Source: Pseudomonas sp. gcc21 (GTDB taxonomy: Bacteria; Pseudomonadota; Gammaproteobacteria; Pseudomonadales; Pseudomonadaceae). Taken from it: DNA of 64,000 nt. Below the pieces are notes generated by a model. That model worked only from the letters and a program-made list of their open reading frames with translations. It did not search any database and had not been told where the DNA came from. The stretch is from the NCBI RefSeq assembly GCF_012844345.1, contig NZ_CP051625.1:1674001-1738000 (forward strand), read 5' to 3'. The position numbers and the translations under genes were made by a program. Of the stretch, positions 48,213-56,882 are shown piece by piece (position 1 is the first letter of the stretch; every line of letters starts with the position of its first letter).

Positions 48213-48562
48213 CAGGCGATGCCGCAGCCAATGAGCTGCGCAAACCAGATCGGAAGGCCGCTTGGTAAAGCACAATTGAGGGTTGGCGTGGGATGCATGC
48301 GCAAGGAAATGGGGTCAGTTCAGGTACATTTTCCCGGTATTCGGGATGGAGCCAGGCTCTTCCGATACTGGGAATACCCGCACATTCCTGCCTCCGTAAA
48401 CTTGATCTCTCATCGCCAGGACCGCCAATGCTGCCCGTTCAACCTATTTTGGAGATTAATCGTAGGGAGCGCGCAGTCGGTTGGCGCTGGCTGGATAGCG
48501 GCTGGTCTCCCATAGCGCTAGCGGATAAGCTAACCGCCTCGCTAACAACCTCGGAGCTATCC
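48213..48562. other. Spacer with degraded repeat before the HepT gene
   Basis: A 350-base spacer containing GAAATGGGGTCAGTTCAGGTACATTTTCC at 48305-48333, a diverged relative of the island repeat. A similar GTCAGGTACATTT occurs at about 45660, on the left side of the toxin genes. The remaining sequence includes short inverted segments but no recognisable gene; a frame open through here joins the HepT coding region without family resemblance. Confidence 0.55.
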
Positions 48563-48982
48563 ATGGCTGATCAGGATATTCGCTGGCTGCAACGACTCGC
48601 CAACTATCAGCGTGCGCTATCGCGCCTGCGAGACGCTGTGGACCTGGCCGGAACCCGCCCGCTCAGCGACCTGGAAAAACAGGGGCTTATTCAGGCGTTC
48701 GAGTTCGTTTTTGAGCTGGCCTGGAATCTGATGAAAGATTATTTTCTGTATCAGGGCAACCCTGCTATCACCGGTTCCCGTGATGCCATCCGCAGCGCGT
48801 TCAAGCAGCAGCTCATCACCGACGGTGAAGGTTGGATGGAAATGATCAAGAGCCGCAATCAGTCCGCACATACCTATAACGAAGCGGTGGCCAATGCGAT
48901 TACGGATAACATTCTGAACATCTACCACGATTTATTCGAACAGTTCGCCATCCAGATGCAGACCCTTGCAGATCAGCCATGA
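48563..48982 (+). CDS. hepT: HepT-type HEPN toxin (nucleotidyltransferase substrate-binding family)
   Basis: The 139-residue all-helical protein belongs to the HI0074/HepT family. The HEPN RNase motif R-x4-H-x-Y is intact at Arg98, His103 and Tyr105 (SRNQSAHTYNE). In characterised HepT-MntA pairs the toxin is an RNase silenced when MntA attaches AMP to the motif tyrosine. The start used has GGAGCTATCC before it. It overlaps the MntA gene by four bases (ATGA), the standard order. Confidence 0.9.
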   Translation: MADQDIRWLQRLANYQRALSRLRDAVDLAGTRPLSDLEKQGLIQAFEFVFELAWNLMKDYFLYQGNPAITGSRDAIRSAFKQQLITDGEGWMEMIKSRNQSAHTYNEAVANAITDNILNIYHDLFEQFAIQMQTLADQP

Positions 48983-49302
48983 CCGCAGAAACTCCATTTG
49001 GTCTTCCCGCTACAGCCATCGCTGCTCTGCGACACTTGTTTGACCGCTGGCCTGACATCGAGAGTGTCTGGATCTACGGCTCTAGAGCCAAAGGAAATTA
49101 TCGCCCGGGATCTGACATAGACTTGACACTCAAGGGCGAGGCCCTGGATATGCACGACTTGCTGGCTATCGAGAACCAGATCGACGATTTGCTATTGCCC
49201 TGGTCTGTTGACCTCTCGCTATACACGCATATAGACAATGACAGTTTGCGGGAGCACATCGAAAGAGCTGGGCAGGTTTTTTATCAGCGGACTGCTGGCT
49301 GA
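48979..49302 (+). CDS. mntA: MntA-type minimal nucleotidyltransferase antitoxin
   Basis: A 107-residue minimal nucleotidyltransferase with the full catalytic motif G-S-x10-D-x-D: Gly34-Ser35 and Asp46/Asp48 in GSRAKGNYRPGSDIDL. A third acidic residue lies in VDLSLY. MntA antitoxins inactivate HepT by adding AMP to its active-site tyrosine. The intact motif, together with the partner's intact RX4HXY motif, suggests a working toxin-antitoxin module rather than a relic. Confidence 0.9.
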   Translation: MTAETPFGLPATAIAALRHLFDRWPDIESVWIYGSRAKGNYRPGSDIDLTLKGEALDMHDLLAIENQIDDLLLPWSVDLSLYTHIDNDSLREHIERAGQVFYQRTAG

Positions 49303-49435
49303 TCCACGGTCCAGAGAAGCGACAGATGGTGTTGCGTGAAATCACCGCTGCCAATGGTTAGGGCGGCCTACCAACCTTGGCAAACTGCCCCCGCATCGGC
49401 ATCATGCCCGCCGCTATGATTGATACGGATCCACA

Positions 49436-49858
49436 ATGCACGGAAAGCTGTTTGTTGTATTCGCGCTTGCCCTCCCTCTCTTCGGCTGTTCCATTCAGCA
49501 GCAGATCGAACACGTCAATAAACGACCGAACGCGCCCCTGTGTGTGGTGAACAACCCCGGTGTGCGCAGCGGTGTGCTGGACAGCGTCCTGCTGACCTTG
49601 TCGTCCAGAGGGGTGAATTACCATCTGGTTCATAACCGGTCGGCGGCGCAGGCCTGTGAATGGGCGTTGACCTACGATGCGCGGTGGTCGGTCGATCTGG
49701 GCAGTTATATGTCCTACGCGGCTATACAGGTATACCGCGGCGGCAGGCCGGCGGGGCATGCGATCTACGATGCCAGCAACGGGCGTGGGCACCCGGATAA
49801 ATATGTGCAGGTGCAGCCGAAGATTGTTGAGCTGGTGGATGAGCTGTTTCGGCCGTAA
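49436..49858 (+). CDS. Small lipoprotein, Sbal_3080-like
   Basis: The 140-residue protein has a lipoprotein signal peptide with lipobox LFGC (Cys18). The mature part contains APLCVVNNPGVRSGVLDSVLLTLSSRG, a Trp/Tyr-rich middle (CEWALTYDARWSVDLGSYMSYAAIQVYRGG) and a basic end. This pattern fits a family of small proteobacterial outer-membrane lipoproteins of unknown role. It stands alone between the HepT-MntA pair and the RhlA-like gene. Confidence 0.75.
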   Translation: MHGKLFVVFALALPLFGCSIQQQIEHVNKRPNAPLCVVNNPGVRSGVLDSVLLTLSSRGVNYHLVHNRSAAQACEWALTYDARWSVDLGSYMSYAAIQVYRGGRPAGHAIYDASNGRGHPDKYVQVQPKIVELVDELFRP

Positions 49859-49894
49859 GCATTCAATCAATAACGGCTCCGGTGGTGGACATAT

Positions 49895-49913
49895 GGCGTA
49901 GCGCAGGCGCGCT
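49895..49913 (-). repeat. REP-like palindrome, single copy
   Basis: GGCGTAGCGCAGGCGCGCT, the reverse-complement orientation of the family found after the ectoine operon. It lies in the spacer before the RhlA-like gene. Confidence 0.7.
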
Positions 49914-50058
49914 CCCCCAAGGCACGACAACCCTTTATGACAGCCATATGAAGTTCGACCAGCGGCTCCGCTCTGCAACCGCTTTGTCATCCCGTTAGGA
50001 TTAGCTAGGAGCATCTCAATTGGCGCGGCAGCGGGTCGCGCCCGGACGGAGGTGCTTC

Positions 50059-50970
50059 ATGAATGCTAACAAGGCGGTCGTTCGCGTGCACCGCGACCTC
50101 AAGGTGCACACCAGCTATTACGCCTGCCCCGGCGTTACCAGCACGATCATTCTGGTGAACGGTTCGCTGGCGACCAGTGCATCCTTTGGTCAGACGCTGC
50201 GTTATCTGCAGCCGCTGTTCAACGTGGTGTTGTTCGACATGCCCTACGCCGGGCAGTCCCGCCCGTACAACCCCTGCCCGCCTTTGATCGGCAAGGAAGA
50301 CGAGGCGATTATTCTCCTTGAACTGATCGAGCATTTTGAGGCGGACCGGGTGATGTCTTTCTCCTGGGGCGGCGTGGCGACCTTGCTGGCGCTGGCCCAG
50401 CGGCCGGAGCGGATCAAACAGGCGGTGATCGAATCCTTCTCGCCGGTACTCAACGCGCCCATGCGTGATTATCTGGCCTCGGCTGAGGATTGCCTGGCTG
50501 CGCTGGATCGCGAGGAAGTCGGCGATCTGATCAACCGCACCATCGGAGAGTATCTGCCACCCTTCTTCAAGCGTTGCAACTTCCGCCACGTCAGTACGCT
50601 GGAAGACCACGAGTACGAGCAGATGCTTTATCACGTGCGGCAGATGAAGAGCCTGGTGGCCGATAACTACATGCGCTGTGTGAGCAACATTGACGTGCCG
50701 TTGCTGTTTATCAACGGTGAGTGGGACCAGTACACCAGCCCGGAGGACGCTCGGAAATTTGGCGGCCTAGCCCCGCAGGCCGAATTTGTGACCGTAAGGC
50801 ATTGCGGGCACTTTCTGGAGATGGAACACCGCACCGCCTGGTGGGAAGTACGCCGTGCGGTGGAGGGGTTCCTGTTGGCGCGACCCAAACCGAAACCTGT
50901 CGAGGCTACGCAACCTGTAGCGGAGCAGCCCAACGTGCTGCCGTTCAGAAAGGTGGCTTCGGTTGGTTGA
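50059..50970 (+). CDS. RhlA/PhaG-type 3-hydroxyacyl transferase
   Basis: The 303-residue alpha/beta-hydrolase-fold protein aligns along its length with RhlA, which makes the 3-(3-hydroxyalkanoyloxy)alkanoate lipid of rhamnolipids, and with the related PhaG. Shared blocks include ILVNGSLATSASFGQTLRYL, FNVVLFDMPYAGQSRPYNP, SFSWGGVATLLAL with nucleophile Ser102 as in RhlA, INGEWDQYTSPEDARKF and GHFLEME with the catalytic His. ACGGAGGTGCTTC gives a strong ribosome site for this ATG. No rhlB glycosyltransferase or pha synthase gene is adjacent, so the product could be free lipid surfactant or a polyester precursor. Confidence 0.85.
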   Translation: MNANKAVVRVHRDLKVHTSYYACPGVTSTIILVNGSLATSASFGQTLRYLQPLFNVVLFDMPYAGQSRPYNPCPPLIGKEDEAIILLELIEHFEADRVMSFSWGGVATLLALAQRPERIKQAVIESFSPVLNAPMRDYLASAEDCLAALDREEVGDLINRTIGEYLPPFFKRCNFRHVSTLEDHEYEQMLYHVRQMKSLVADNYMRCVSNIDVPLLFINGEWDQYTSPEDARKFGGLAPQAEFVTVRHCGHFLEMEHRTAWWEVRRAVEGFLLARPKPKPVEATQPVAEQPNVLPFRKVASVG

Positions 50971-50980
50971 GGGTGTTGCT

Positions 50981-51010
50981 CCCGGCACGCTCTTGTCAGA
51001 GCATGCCGGG
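50981..51010. terminator. Bidirectional hairpin between convergent genes
   Basis: CCCGGCACGCTCT and AGAGCATGCCGGG pair over 13 bases with one mismatch around a TGTC loop, between the convergent ends of the RhlA-like gene and the dehydrogenase gene. The flanking T/A tracts are weak, so it may act as a terminator for either direction. Confidence 0.65.
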
Positions 51011-51020
51011 ATATTGCTGC

Positions 51021-51872
51021 TTAGGGATTCATCGAATCGAATACAGTCTTCTCAACGCCAGCAGCTTCAGCGCGCAGCCTGATCAGATCCTTGATCTTGC
51101 GATGCGGGAAGACGTAGAACTGATCCTCCTCAACTGCTTTCAGCGTCATCTCCGCAATGTCTTCTGCCTTGATGCGACCCTTGGCGACGGCGGATTGAAT
51201 AGCAGCGGTACGCTCAGCAGCGACTTCAGTGCGCACAATGGTGTCTGCCTTGTCAGCCGGACGGTTACGTGCGGAATCATGGATGGCGGTGGGGAAGAAT
51301 GCCGGGCAGAGTACCGTGACGCCGACCTGTTCAGCACCCACATCGCGCAGATCCAGCGCCAGCGTTTCGGACAGCGCAACGACCGAATGCTTGCTCGCGT
51401 TGTATACCGCCATGCTCGGGCCGTTCAGCCAGCCTGCAGCGGAGGCGACGTTGACGATATGACCTTCGCCCTGCTCGATCATCATCGGGGTGAAGGCCTT
51501 GATGCCCCATACCACGCCGTAGAGGTTCACGCCCATCACCCATTCCCAGTCGGCCTGGGTGTTCATCCAGACCGGACCGCCAACGCTGACGCCAGCGTTA
51601 TTGAACAGAACGTGCGCGCCGCCGAAGCGGCTCTTAGCCAGCGCGGCAAACTCCTGAACCTGCTCGAGTTTGGAAACGTCCAGACGCATGGTGGCTGACT
51701 CGGTGCCTGGTGCTTTTTCTTCAACCAGGCGCAGGGTTTCCTGCATGCCCTTCTCGTCGACATCGCCCAGCACCAGATTCATCCCGCGCGCGGCGCAGCA
51801 CAACGCCAGCTCACGCCCCAGCCCGCTGCCGCCACCGGTGATTACCGCTACCTTGCCCTTTAAATCCTGCAT
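51021..51872 (-). CDS. Short-chain dehydrogenase/reductase
   Basis: A classical SDR of 283 residues: cofactor motif TGGGSGLG (12-19), NNAG, and catalytic YNASK with its Ser upstream in VASAAGWL. Asp at the end of the second strand (LVLGDVDEKG) suggests NAD rather than NADP. Substrate is not predictable from sequence; relatives act on hydroxyacyl, steroid or alcohol substrates. Facing the RhlA-like gene, it might take part in lipid metabolism, but that is speculation. Confidence 0.88.
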   Translation of the reverse strand: MQDLKGKVAVITGGGSGLGRELALCCAARGMNLVLGDVDEKGMQETLRLVEEKAPGTESATMRLDVSKLEQVQEFAALAKSRFGGAHVLFNNAGVSVGGPVWMNTQADWEWVMGVNLYGVVWGIKAFTPMMIEQGEGHIVNVASAAGWLNGPSMAVYNASKHSVVALSETLALDLRDVGAEQVGVTVLCPAFFPTAIHDSARNRPADKADTIVRTEVAAERTAAIQSAVAKGRIKAEDIAEMTLKAVEEDQFYVFPHRKIKDLIRLRAEAAGVEKTVFDSMNP

Positions 51873-52108
51873 GTGAAGTCTCCTGTCACGGGCTCTGAAC
51901 GTTTCAAAGCGCAGTTGATCGAATTCGGTGTGTGAGAATGCCCTGCCGTTCCGGTAGCGGCTACTGCTATGCGCCTGGTTGATTGAGCTTTAGCAGCATG
52001 GCTTATTGCTGGACGCGGGTTGCGCAAAGCACGTCGTCGGCCGGCTGCAGGGTGATGAAAAGTCCGGCGAATCAGCTCAGCTCATTAGCGCAACATTCGG
52101 AGATCGCG

Positions 52109-52534
52109 ATGCGTGCCTTTTTATTGTTAACACTGTTGCTGACCGGCTGCGTGTCTCAACCGCATGAGCCGGTACCGACGGATGTGGTGCGCATCAACCT
52201 CGACACCATGCGCCCCGGCGATCACCTCAGCGCTTATCGCCTTGATGGTGAGCTGGTCCAGGGGCTCCGGTTTGATGACATCCCGCCTGGTGAACACGAG
52301 CTACAGGTGCGCTATCGATATGAAAGCTCCGCCCGCGCCTCGGCCAGCGGCTTGCTGGGCGATATTCAGCGGCGCAGCTGCATTCTGGCGGTTTATTACG
52401 ATGGGTTTGAGGCGGGTTATGAGTATCGACTGGTGGTCAATCAATTGGGCTGGTCAACGGTGGGTTGGCTGGAATCGTCCAGCGGGGAGTCGTTGGCGAG
52501 TGCCAGGGTGTTGCGGTGTGGGCCGGGGGTTTGA
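52109..52534 (+). CDS. Small lipoprotein of unknown function
   Basis: The 141-residue product starts MRAFLLLTLLLTGCVSQ, with lipobox LTGC at Cys14. The mature part has DVVRINLDTMRPGDHLSAYRLDGELVQG, a beta-rich repeat-like region and two cysteines near the end. CGGAGATCGC precedes the ATG; an in-frame opening 42 codons upstream lacks a signal peptide. I do not recognise the family. Confidence 0.7.
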   Translation: MRAFLLLTLLLTGCVSQPHEPVPTDVVRINLDTMRPGDHLSAYRLDGELVQGLRFDDIPPGEHELQVRYRYESSARASASGLLGDIQRRSCILAVYYDGFEAGYEYRLVVNQLGWSTVGWLESSSGESLASARVLRCGPGV

Positions 52535-52589
52535 GGGTGATCGCAGCCAACGATACGAGAAGAAGAGATAGTCTGGCCTACACCCTAGG

Positions 52590-52840
52590 GGCGTAGAGCG
52601 CCCCGTGCTACGCCAAAGCCCTGCGGCACCAGCGGAACCCTGTCGGCGCGCAGGCGCACGCCAACCCCACGAACCAACCCCATTCGCAGAGCCTCCCTGA
52701 GGGTGTAGCGCGCCTGCGCTACGCCGAAGCCTTGCAGCAGCGAACCCTGTCGGCGTGCAGGCGCACGCCGACTCCAGGAATCAACCCATTCGCAGAGCCT
52801 TCCTGGGGGTGTAGCGCGCCTGCGCTACGCCGAAGCTCCA
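52590..52840. repeat. Tandem cluster of REP-like palindrome pairs
   Basis: A roughly 106-112-base unit is repeated about two and a third times. Palindromes of type A (GTAGCGCGCCTGCGCTACGCC and variants) lie at 52593-52614, 52705-52725 and 52811-52831. The related type B motif (TCGGCGCGCAGGCGCACGCC) lies at 52642-52661 and 52750-52769. Shared flanks such as CCCATTCGCAGAGCC occur 106 bases apart. The 475-base gap before the ABC transporter genes contains this cluster plus a leader of about 160 bases with no gene. Confidence 0.85.
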
Positions 52841-53009
52841 CAGCAGCAGCAAACCTTGCTGGCGCGTCCGCATGCTGCCCGACGCGCGCGCCAACCTGAG
52901 GTTTCACCTGACCGCTTGCCTCCCTTCCGCGATGCAGTAAACTTGCGCCACGCCCTGACTGGTCTCGACACCCGGTCGGGAGTCTTCCGCTATTGAACCG
53001 GAGAAACAC

Positions 53010-53879
53010 ATGTCGATGATCAAACGTCCGCTGGCCGTGATGGCTGGTTTGTGCCTGTCTGTTGCTTCTGTTTTTTCTTCTGCTCACGCTGCCGACACCG
53101 AAGTGTTGCGGGTTTCTGCGATTCCTGACGAGGCGCCTACGGAGCTGCTGCGCAAGTTCAAGCCACTCGGTGAATACCTCGAAAAAGAGCTGGGCATGGA
53201 AGTGAAGTTCCAGCCGGTATCCGATTACGCAGGTGTGGTTGAGGCGCTGGGCGCGAAGCGACTGGATATGGCCTGGTTGGGCGGCTTTACCTTTGTGCAG
53301 GCGCGTTTGCGCACCGGCGACGCCATACCGCTGGTTCAGCGTGAGCAGGATGAGGTGTTCACCAGCACCTTTATTACCGCCGACGAGAAGGTCAACAAAC
53401 ATTCTGACCTGGAAGGCAAGAGCTTCGCCTTCGGCTCGGTTTCTTCTACCTCCGGCCACCTGATGCCGCGTTACTTCATGCAGCAGGACGGTATCGATCC
53501 CGATAAGTTCTTCAGCCGCGTCGCCTTCTCCGGCGCACATGATGCCACCGTCGCCTGGGTTGAATCCGGTCGTGTGGATGCTGGCGTGCTCAACGCATCG
53601 GTATGGGACAAGCTGGTGGAAGACGGCAAGGTCGATACCGACAAGGTTCGTGTATATAACCGCACCCCGACCTATTTCGATTACAACTGGACGGTGCGCG
53701 GTGATCTGGGTGAAGAGCTGACCGACAAGATCAAGCAGGCCTTCCTCAAGCTGGATCCTGAGAATCCCGAACACAAAGAGATCCTTGATCTGCAACGCGC
53801 CTCGCGCTTCATCGAAACCAATGCCGAGAACTACAAAGGCATCGAGGACGCTGCGCGCGCCGCCGGCCTGCTGGAGTGA
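53010..53879 (+). CDS. PhnD-like ABC transporter substrate-binding protein, possibly for selenate
   Basis: A periplasmic binding protein of 289 residues with a signal peptide ending near SAHAAD. The mature start, [66 protein letters not shown], is characteristic of the PhnD-related family annotated as putative selenate binders. Two permease genes and an ATPase follow directly, all overlapping. Phosphonate, phosphite or another oxyanion remain possible; no phn, ptx or selenium-use genes are nearby. Confidence 0.85.
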   Translation: MSMIKRPLAVMAGLCLSVASVFSSAHAADTEVLRVSAIPDEAPTELLRKFKPLGEYLEKELGMEVKFQPVSDYAGVVEALGAKRLDMAWLGGFTFVQARLRTGDAIPLVQREQDEVFTSTFITADEKVNKHSDLEGKSFAFGSVSSTSGHLMPRYFMQQDGIDPDKFFSRVAFSGAHDATVAWVESGRVDAGVLNASVWDKLVEDGKVDTDKVRVYNRTPTYFDYNWTVRGDLGEELTDKIKQAFLKLDPENPEHKEILDLQRASRFIETNAENYKGIEDAARAAGLLE

Positions 53880-54700
53880 GCATCCGACTGGACGGGGTAG
53901 GCCTGACCCATCCCGGCGGTTTCACGGCGCTCGAAAAGCTTGACCTGACGATCGCCGCCGGTGAACGCGTGGCGATTATCGGACCGTCTGGTGCTGGAAA
54001 AACCACACTATTACGCCTGCTCGGCACCGGCCTGAACCCCAGCGCCGGTCGCCTGAGCCTGCTGGAAAACGACCCGACGCAACTGCGTGGCCGCACACTG
54101 CGCCAGCTCCGCACGCGTATCGGCTTGATTCACCAGAGCCCGCCCCTGCCGCCACGGCAGAGGGTGGTGACAGCGGTACTGGCTGGGCGGCTTGGACAGT
54201 GGTCGCTGCCGCGCGCACTGGCGTCGCTGTGTTATCCGCTGGATGCAGAAGGTGCTCGCGCCGCCCTTGAACCTCTGGATCTGGCAGACAAACTCTATAC
54301 GCGCTGCGATCAGCTATCCGGCGGCCAATTGCAACGCGTGGGCATTGCCCGCGTGTTGTATCAGGGCGCTGACCTGTTGCTGGCCGATGAGCCGGTATCT
54401 GCCATGGACCCGGTGCTGGCCGACCACACATTGGCATTGCTGAATCGCATCGCGGCAGAGCGCGAGGTCACCCTGGTTGCCAGCCTGCACGCGGTGGATC
54501 TGGCGCTACGGCATTTTCCGCGGGTGATTGGACTGCGCGGCGGCACCATTCTGTTTGATCGCGCAGCAAACGAAGTAACCGATGCCGATCTGAACGGCCT
54601 CTATGTAAACGACAGCCTGCGAGGCGCCGCTAGCGAATCTGCATCAACCAATGTGCCGCTACGGGACAAACTCACCCGAGCCGCGCCACGATGTTTCTAG
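53876..54700 (+). CDS. PhnC-like ABC transporter ATP-binding protein
   Basis: The 274-residue ATPase has Walker [12 protein letters not shown], the Q-loop region [13 protein letters not shown], signature [15 protein letters not shown] and Walker [14 protein letters not shown]. It starts at a GTG that overlaps the stop of the binding-protein gene by four bases, and its end overlaps the first permease gene by ten. Energises import together with the two adjoining permeases. Confidence 0.9.
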   Translation: MSIRLDGVGLTHPGGFTALEKLDLTIAAGERVAIIGPSGAGKTTLLRLLGTGLNPSAGRLSLLENDPTQLRGRTLRQLRTRIGLIHQSPPLPPRQRVVTAVLAGRLGQWSLPRALASLCYPLDAEGARAALEPLDLADKLYTRCDQLSGGQLQRVGIARVLYQGADLLLADEPVSAMDPVLADHTLALLNRIAAEREVTLVASLHAVDLALRHFPRVIGLRGGTILFDRAANEVTDADLNGLYVNDSLRGAASESASTNVPLRDKLTRAAPRCF

Positions 54701-55527
54701 CATCGCCCGCCGTCGCCAGTCGCGACCCGGCCGCCCTGCCCCGCCTGTTTATTACTGTGCTGGCCATCGCGCTACTCTGGCCCGGTCTGGTTATTACCGA
54801 GTTCTCGCTGGCCACGCTGGTTGACCCGCGCAACCTGGATGTATTCAGCCGCTTTCTCGCCGGATTCTGGCCGCCCGACACCTCGCCTGAATTCCTTGCC
54901 ATGCTCGGCAAGGCGACGCTGGAAACCCTGGCCATGGCAACGGCAGGCCTGGCTCTGGCGCTATTGTTGGCTATCCCACTGAGCCTGTTTGCCAGCCGCG
55001 CATTGTCTGTTTCCGCTGTGCTGACCGGTCGCCCTTCACGCGGGGCCAGCGCAGCACGCTATCCGGTGCGTTTGTTGCTGATTCTGCTGCGCAGCATTCC
55101 TGAAATCGTCTGGGCACTGCTGTTTGTGCGTGCGGTGGGGCTCGGCCCCACCGCGGGCGTGCTGGCAATTGCCATCACCTACAGCGGCATGCTCGGCAAG
55201 GTGTACGCGGAGATTTACGAGTCGGTCGACCAACGCCCCGCACGGGCACTGATGCAGGCCGGCAGCCCTCGGTTGGCGGCATTCCTCTACGGCGTACTGC
55301 CGGCCGCTGCGCAGGAACTGATGTCCTATACCATCTACCGCTGGGAATGCGCCGTGCGCGCCTCAGTCATCATGGGCTTCGTCGGCGCGGGTGGTCTGGG
55401 GCAGATGATCGACCTGTCGATCCGCATGTTTGCCGGCGGTGAAGTAGTCAGCATTCTGCTTACCTTCCTTGTGCTGGTATTGCTGGCCGACCAGCTCAGT
55501 ACGCTGTTGCGTCGGAGGCTGGCATGA
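54691..55527 (+). CDS. PhnE-like ABC transporter permease, first
   Basis: A 278-residue inner-membrane permease with about six helices. The permease-ATPase coupling loop reads [50 protein letters not shown], the PhnE form of the EAA motif. It overlaps the ATPase gene and the second permease gene, forming one translational unit. Confidence 0.9.
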   Translation: MFLASPAVASRDPAALPRLFITVLAIALLWPGLVITEFSLATLVDPRNLDVFSRFLAGFWPPDTSPEFLAMLGKATLETLAMATAGLALALLLAIPLSLFASRALSVSAVLTGRPSRGASAARYPVRLLLILLRSIPEIVWALLFVRAVGLGPTAGVLAIAITYSGMLGKVYAEIYESVDQRPARALMQAGSPRLAAFLYGVLPAAAQELMSYTIYRWECAVRASVIMGFVGAGGLGQMIDLSIRMFAGGEVVSILLTFLVLVLLADQLSTLLRRRLA

Positions 55528-56288
55528 GTCGGCGACTGGAGGCGATTCTCTGGATCGGCGCCATAATCACAGCACTGATCGCCTCCTTTGCCTATTTGAG
55601 GATGGATCTGCTCGGCTTGTTTCGTGGCGACAGCCCGGAGCAGATGCTCAGCTACGCGCAATCATTCTTCCCGCCGGAAACATCAGCGGACTGGTTAGCA
55701 AAAATAGCGCGTGGCGCACTGGAAACACTGGCCATATCAGCCATCGGCACTTTATTGGCTGCCCTGGCCGGTGCAGCGCTGAGTCTGTTGGCCGCAGGCC
55801 GGATCGGGCGCGTAGCCAAGAGCCTGTCGCGCCTGCTGCTCAATGCGTTGCGCTCGGTGCCTGAGCTGGTCTGGGCGGCATTGATGGTACTGGCTGCTGG
55901 GCTCGGACCCTTCGCCGGCACATTGGCCATTGCATTACACACCGCCGGCGTCCTCGGGCGGCTTTTTGCCGAAGCACTGGAAAATACTCCGACTGAACCG
56001 GCACAGGCATTACGCGATGCAGGTGCCGGCCCGATTGCCGCTTTCTGCTACGGCACCTTGCCGAATGTGATGCCGCAATGGATCGCCTACAGCTTGTATC
56101 GGTGGGAGAACAACATCCGCATGGCCGCGGTGCTCGGGTTTGTCGGCGCCGGTGGGCTGGGACAGATGTTGTATGTGACGCTCAGCCTGTTCCAACAGCC
56201 ACGGGCGATGACTGTCATCCTGGCAATGATTGTGATGGTATTGCTGGTGGACGCCTTGAGCGCCTGGCTGCGAGCGCGCCTCGGCTAG
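55524..56288 (+). CDS. PhnE-like ABC transporter permease, second
   Basis: A 254-residue permease related to the preceding one, with the coupling loop [52 protein letters not shown]. Separate paired permeases indicate a heterodimeric channel. Last gene of the importer operon; the next gene converges on it after three bases. Confidence 0.9.
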   Translation: MSRRLEAILWIGAIITALIASFAYLRMDLLGLFRGDSPEQMLSYAQSFFPPETSADWLAKIARGALETLAISAIGTLLAALAGAALSLLAAGRIGRVAKSLSRLLLNALRSVPELVWAALMVLAAGLGPFAGTLAIALHTAGVLGRLFAEALENTPTEPAQALRDAGAGPIAAFCYGTLPNVMPQWIAYSLYRWENNIRMAAVLGFVGAGGLGQMLYVTLSLFQQPRAMTVILAMIVMVLLVDALSAWLRARLG

Positions 56289-56291
56289 ACG

Positions 56292-56591
56292 CTAACCGCG
56301 CTCCTGCACCAATACCCAGGGGCGTACCACGACGGCCCAAAGATTCTCCGGGTCTCGCTCGCTCCAGTCCTGCGCCTGTTCATCCGTCAATAATGCAACC
56401 TTGCTCTGGTCCATCCAGCTTTTCACTGTCGCGCTGTCATCGCTGATCAATGCCTGGGCGACCTCTACCAGATCCAGATCCATTGCCGCCCACAACACCT
56501 GGCCACGGGCAAAATGCGGTTCCAGGGCTTTCCATTCGATCCTGGCAGTAGCGCCGAGAATTGCTGCATAGGTATCGGTGGGTTCGGTCAT
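56292..56591 (-). CDS. DUF2288-family protein
   Basis: The 99-residue product matches the small DUF2288 family: ILGATARIEWKALEPHFARGQVLWAAMDLDLVEVAQALISDDSATVKSWM, then LLTDEQAQDWSERDPENLWAVVVRPWVLVQ. These are soluble proteins of unknown role, common in Pseudomonas and cyanobacteria. It stands alone, convergent with the ABC permease gene. Confidence 0.85.
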   Translation of the reverse strand: MTEPTDTYAAILGATARIEWKALEPHFARGQVLWAAMDLDLVEVAQALISDDSATVKSWMDQSKVALLTDEQAQDWSERDPENLWAVVVRPWVLVQERG

Positions 56592-56882
56592 GGGGTGCTC
56601 CGGCTATCAATAAGCCGCGCATATTAACGCCCCGGCGCTGCGAAGACGAGCGTGCCCGCTGCGACCAGGTGTTGTCCTGCAACGGCCATTACTCTATCGC
56701 GCCTGAACCCTGTCTCTATCGGCCGCGTTCAGGGCTGATTGCTGGCACTTCGCGACTTTTTTGCCGCTTGGTTTCCCAGCTTCGCAAGCGGTTGCTAGAC
56801 TGCTGCTATGGAGTTCACAGAATAACTGCGTTGCGACAGCCTGCAGGCCCCCTCAATCGTACGGATGACAGTGAGCAGAAAA

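Noticed and set aside
47634..48275. 213-codon minus-strand frame opposite the catalase-family gene
   Set aside because: Antisense shadow of a well-supported gene.
52590..52840. Tandem repeat considered as a CRISPR
   Set aside because: Spacing elements are themselves repeated (type B motif and shared flanks), and units are about 106-112 bases, so this is a REP cluster.
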